The notes under the pieces are model-generated. The model had not been told where the DNA came from, ran no database searches, and saw nothing but the letters and a program-made list of their open reading frames with translations. A stretch of DNA of 64,000 nucleotides, from assembly GCF_021869535.1 (NCBI RefSeq), contig NW_026262593.1, positions 67,978,322-68,042,321 of the forward strand, written 5' to 3'. Position numbers and translations under genes: made by a program. How positions within the stretch are numbered: the stretch's first letter is position 1; every line of letters begins with the position of its first letter. This document shows positions 62,513-64,000 of the stretch, in pieces. Source of the DNA: Mytilus californianus. Its lineage: Eukaryota; Mollusca; Bivalvia; Mytilida; Mytilidae.

Positions 62513-62789
62513 ACAGTTTCCAACGACTGTGATTCAAACCACAACTGGTATTCCTACAACTGCTATTCCAACCACAACCACTATTCCAACTACAGCTGCT
62601 ATTCCAACAACAACTACTATTACAACTACAACGGTTATTCCAACTTCAACTACTTTTCCAACGACTACTTCGATTCTAGCCGCAACTATAAAACAAATCA
62701 ATGCTGTGAAATCAACCATGAATCTGGAAACATCAACGAATGCAATTGCCACACATGTTGTCCACATTGACAATATGATTGGGAAATGA
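62513..62789 (+). CDS. Candidate terminal exon: Thr/Pro-rich mucin-like tail
   Basis: Starts after a good acceptor (CTTTTTATTTCCAG) and runs open to TGA at 62,787-62,789. It encodes QFPTTVIQTTTGIPTTAIP, then further imperfect PTTTTI/PTTA repeats to about residue 62, and a non-repetitive tail with KQINAVKSTMNLETSTN and HVVHIDNMIGK. Dense Thr/Pro is typical of O-glycosylated, mucin-like secreted or cell-surface proteins. There is no transmembrane segment. The first base completes the split codon left by the exon at 59,802, so the two can be joined in frame across a ~2.7-kb intron. No AATAAA close downstream was noticed. The alternative is a translated low-complexity repeat without function; the frame could also start at the ATG at 62,481. 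Confidence 0.5.
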
Positions 62790-62984
62790 ATGAAAATCGT
62801 TACAATTTGCTTTATTCCGTGCATACGGAAGACTGCACCAATGTTGGTATCTCAAATGTCCAAAAAGGAATCATAAACTTTTTTTTAATTCATGTCAGTA
62901 ACTTATTTGTTCGCTAGTAATTGAAATTCTTCTTTGATTTTGAAATTACAAATACCAATTACTATTCAACTGATAATCTATAGA

Positions 62985-63115
62985 ATCAGGTTCGATTCAC
63001 CATTTTCTTCGGAAAATGCCCGTACTAGGAATATGACAGTTGTTTTCCTATCGTTCCGTTGATCGATATAGTCGAGCGATTGGTTTTGTCAGGTTATATG
63101 GACTTCCTTTTTCCA
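62985..63115 (+). repeat. Fragment of the Mytilus-type dispersed repeat
   Basis: CAGGTTCGATTCACCATTTT, GAAAATGCCCGTACTAGGAA and TATGACAGTTGTTTTCC match the middle of the same family as 60,600-60,790. The downstream part is degenerate. A small inverted pair (AGTCACCC and GGGTGACT, ~63,127-63,155) follows. Confidence 0.68.
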
Positions 63116-64000
63116 TTTACCTTGTTAGTCACCCCGAATGAATGCCGGGTGACTTCTTGCTTTTTCTCAGTATCTTTTCTCTATTCTTATTATAAAATTT
63201 TATTACACCTCATTTTGTCCAAGTCTTTCCTAGGAGACTACTGGACCGTTATTGATCTTACATCAGCAAAAAAAGGATCCCCATATGTTGATGTGCAGTA
63301 AGACTTTTGGATTTTTTAAATGGACGCAGTTACCATTGAAACTGCAAACAAATGTTAAAAAAAATTAAATTCCATGTCTTTTTTTTTAGAACCAACCGAA
63401 TAAAAATTTTTGGAAATGTTGCCTGTTATACATAGATGTACAGACTATCTAAATTTTCCAGCATGGCCGTCATTGCCATGGAAACGAGGGAAAAGTTCAC
63501 CATCAAAACCTCTGAGAAAAACCTGAAAGCAGCATTTTTCACTTAACATGGTAGATTAGTGAAACTTTTATGGCATGTTAATTGTCATGTGCCATTGTGA
63601 TATCTTGTCTTCGGAAATTTGGAAATGGTCCATGAAAACAGCTAAAAAATCCAAAAATTTCAAAATGCTCCGAACTTAATGAAACTTTACACAAATGTTC
63701 AATGGTTGTGTAGAGTTGCTATTTGACTTTTGAATTTTCAAAATGACTGCCATAATTATGAAAATTGGATCTATGAGTACAGACATTTGTTCCCTCTCAG
63801 CTTTTACGTTTCGGGTTTTGAGCATTCAGTGATGAACGCTAATCCATTGAAGTCCCTCTATGAAACACATTCATTAAGTGTAATATTCATTTACGTCCCA
63901 ATATTTCCCTTTATTCTTATTTTCAAACATTTATTTGATTCTGCACGATCACTGTTTTTTATGCTTGGATGACGTTTTGGAAAGATGCATATTTCCGCTT
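63116..64000. other. AT-rich end of window, no convincing gene
   Basis: Open frames of 80 codons (63,059-63,301, which starts in the repeat, and 63,730-63,972) have no recognised domain. The stretch 63,410-63,760 contains ATGGCCGTCATTGCCATGGA and AATGAAACTTTACACAAATG, and has the look of another dispersed repeat, but I cannot name it. Confidence 0.4.

Noticed and set aside
62534-62824. Minus-strand Val/Ile-rich frame of 96 codons
   Set aside because: It is the antisense of the Thr/Pro-rich repeat (ACN/NGT codons read as GTN). The plus strand has the acceptor site and phase match.
63127-63155. AGTCACCC/GGGTGACT inverted pair as a terminator or RNA element
   Set aside because: An 8-bp stem next to a degenerate dispersed repeat, with no other support; chance or repeat-derived.

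Overview
The window looks like nuclear DNA of a marine mussel (Mytilus or a close mytilid). It is AT-rich and gene-poor, and carries at least three dispersed repeat families that I recognise from memory as abundant in Mytilus genomes: the copies at 17.7-18.1 and 44.6-45.06 kb, the copy at 58.5-58.9 kb, and the fragments near 59.1, 60.6 and 63.0 kb. The genus rests on that memory, not on a search. No rRNA, tRNA, CRISPR or bacterial feature was seen.

Layout. (1) 1-45.06 kb is one satellite field of roughly 230 monomers of about 190 bp. Two alternating monomer types (A and B) form a ~380-bp dimer, overlaid by larger duplications of ~0.39 to 1.5 kb. Orientation flips several times: minus 1-17,652; a 438-bp non-satellite block U; minus to ~18,240; plus to ~33,609; a ~95-bp unrelated spacer; minus to ~44,468; plus to 44,620; an inverted copy of U. 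The span 17,653-45,057 is therefore a giant imperfect inverted repeat. A second mirror relation joins ~1-9.5 kb with ~25-32.7 kb. The many 60-130-codon open frames here are by-products of the satellite, not genes. One small TA-flanked MITE (36,409-36,616) sits inside the array.

(2) 45.06-48.35 kb is AT-rich sequence with no convincing gene.

(3) 48,352-54,977 (minus) is a decayed tyrosine-recombinase (DIRS-superfamily) retrotransposon with the split direct repeat plan of Ngaro/PAT-type elements: A1 - gag - RT - RNase H - YR - B1 - A2 - B2. Its coding parts are broken by frameshifts and by apparent introns. A 1,346-bp gag/pol-start segment is tandemly duplicated, and the recombinase lacks its catalytic half.

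(4) 55-64 kb is AT-rich DNA with two TTAA-associated MITE-like elements, two non-LTR retrotransposon fragments, Mytilus-type dispersed repeats, and two phase-compatible plus-strand exon candidates (59,667-59,802 and 62,513-62,789). Together these could encode the end of a host protein: a Cys-containing segment followed by a Thr/Pro-rich mucin-like tail. That is the only plausible host gene in the window.
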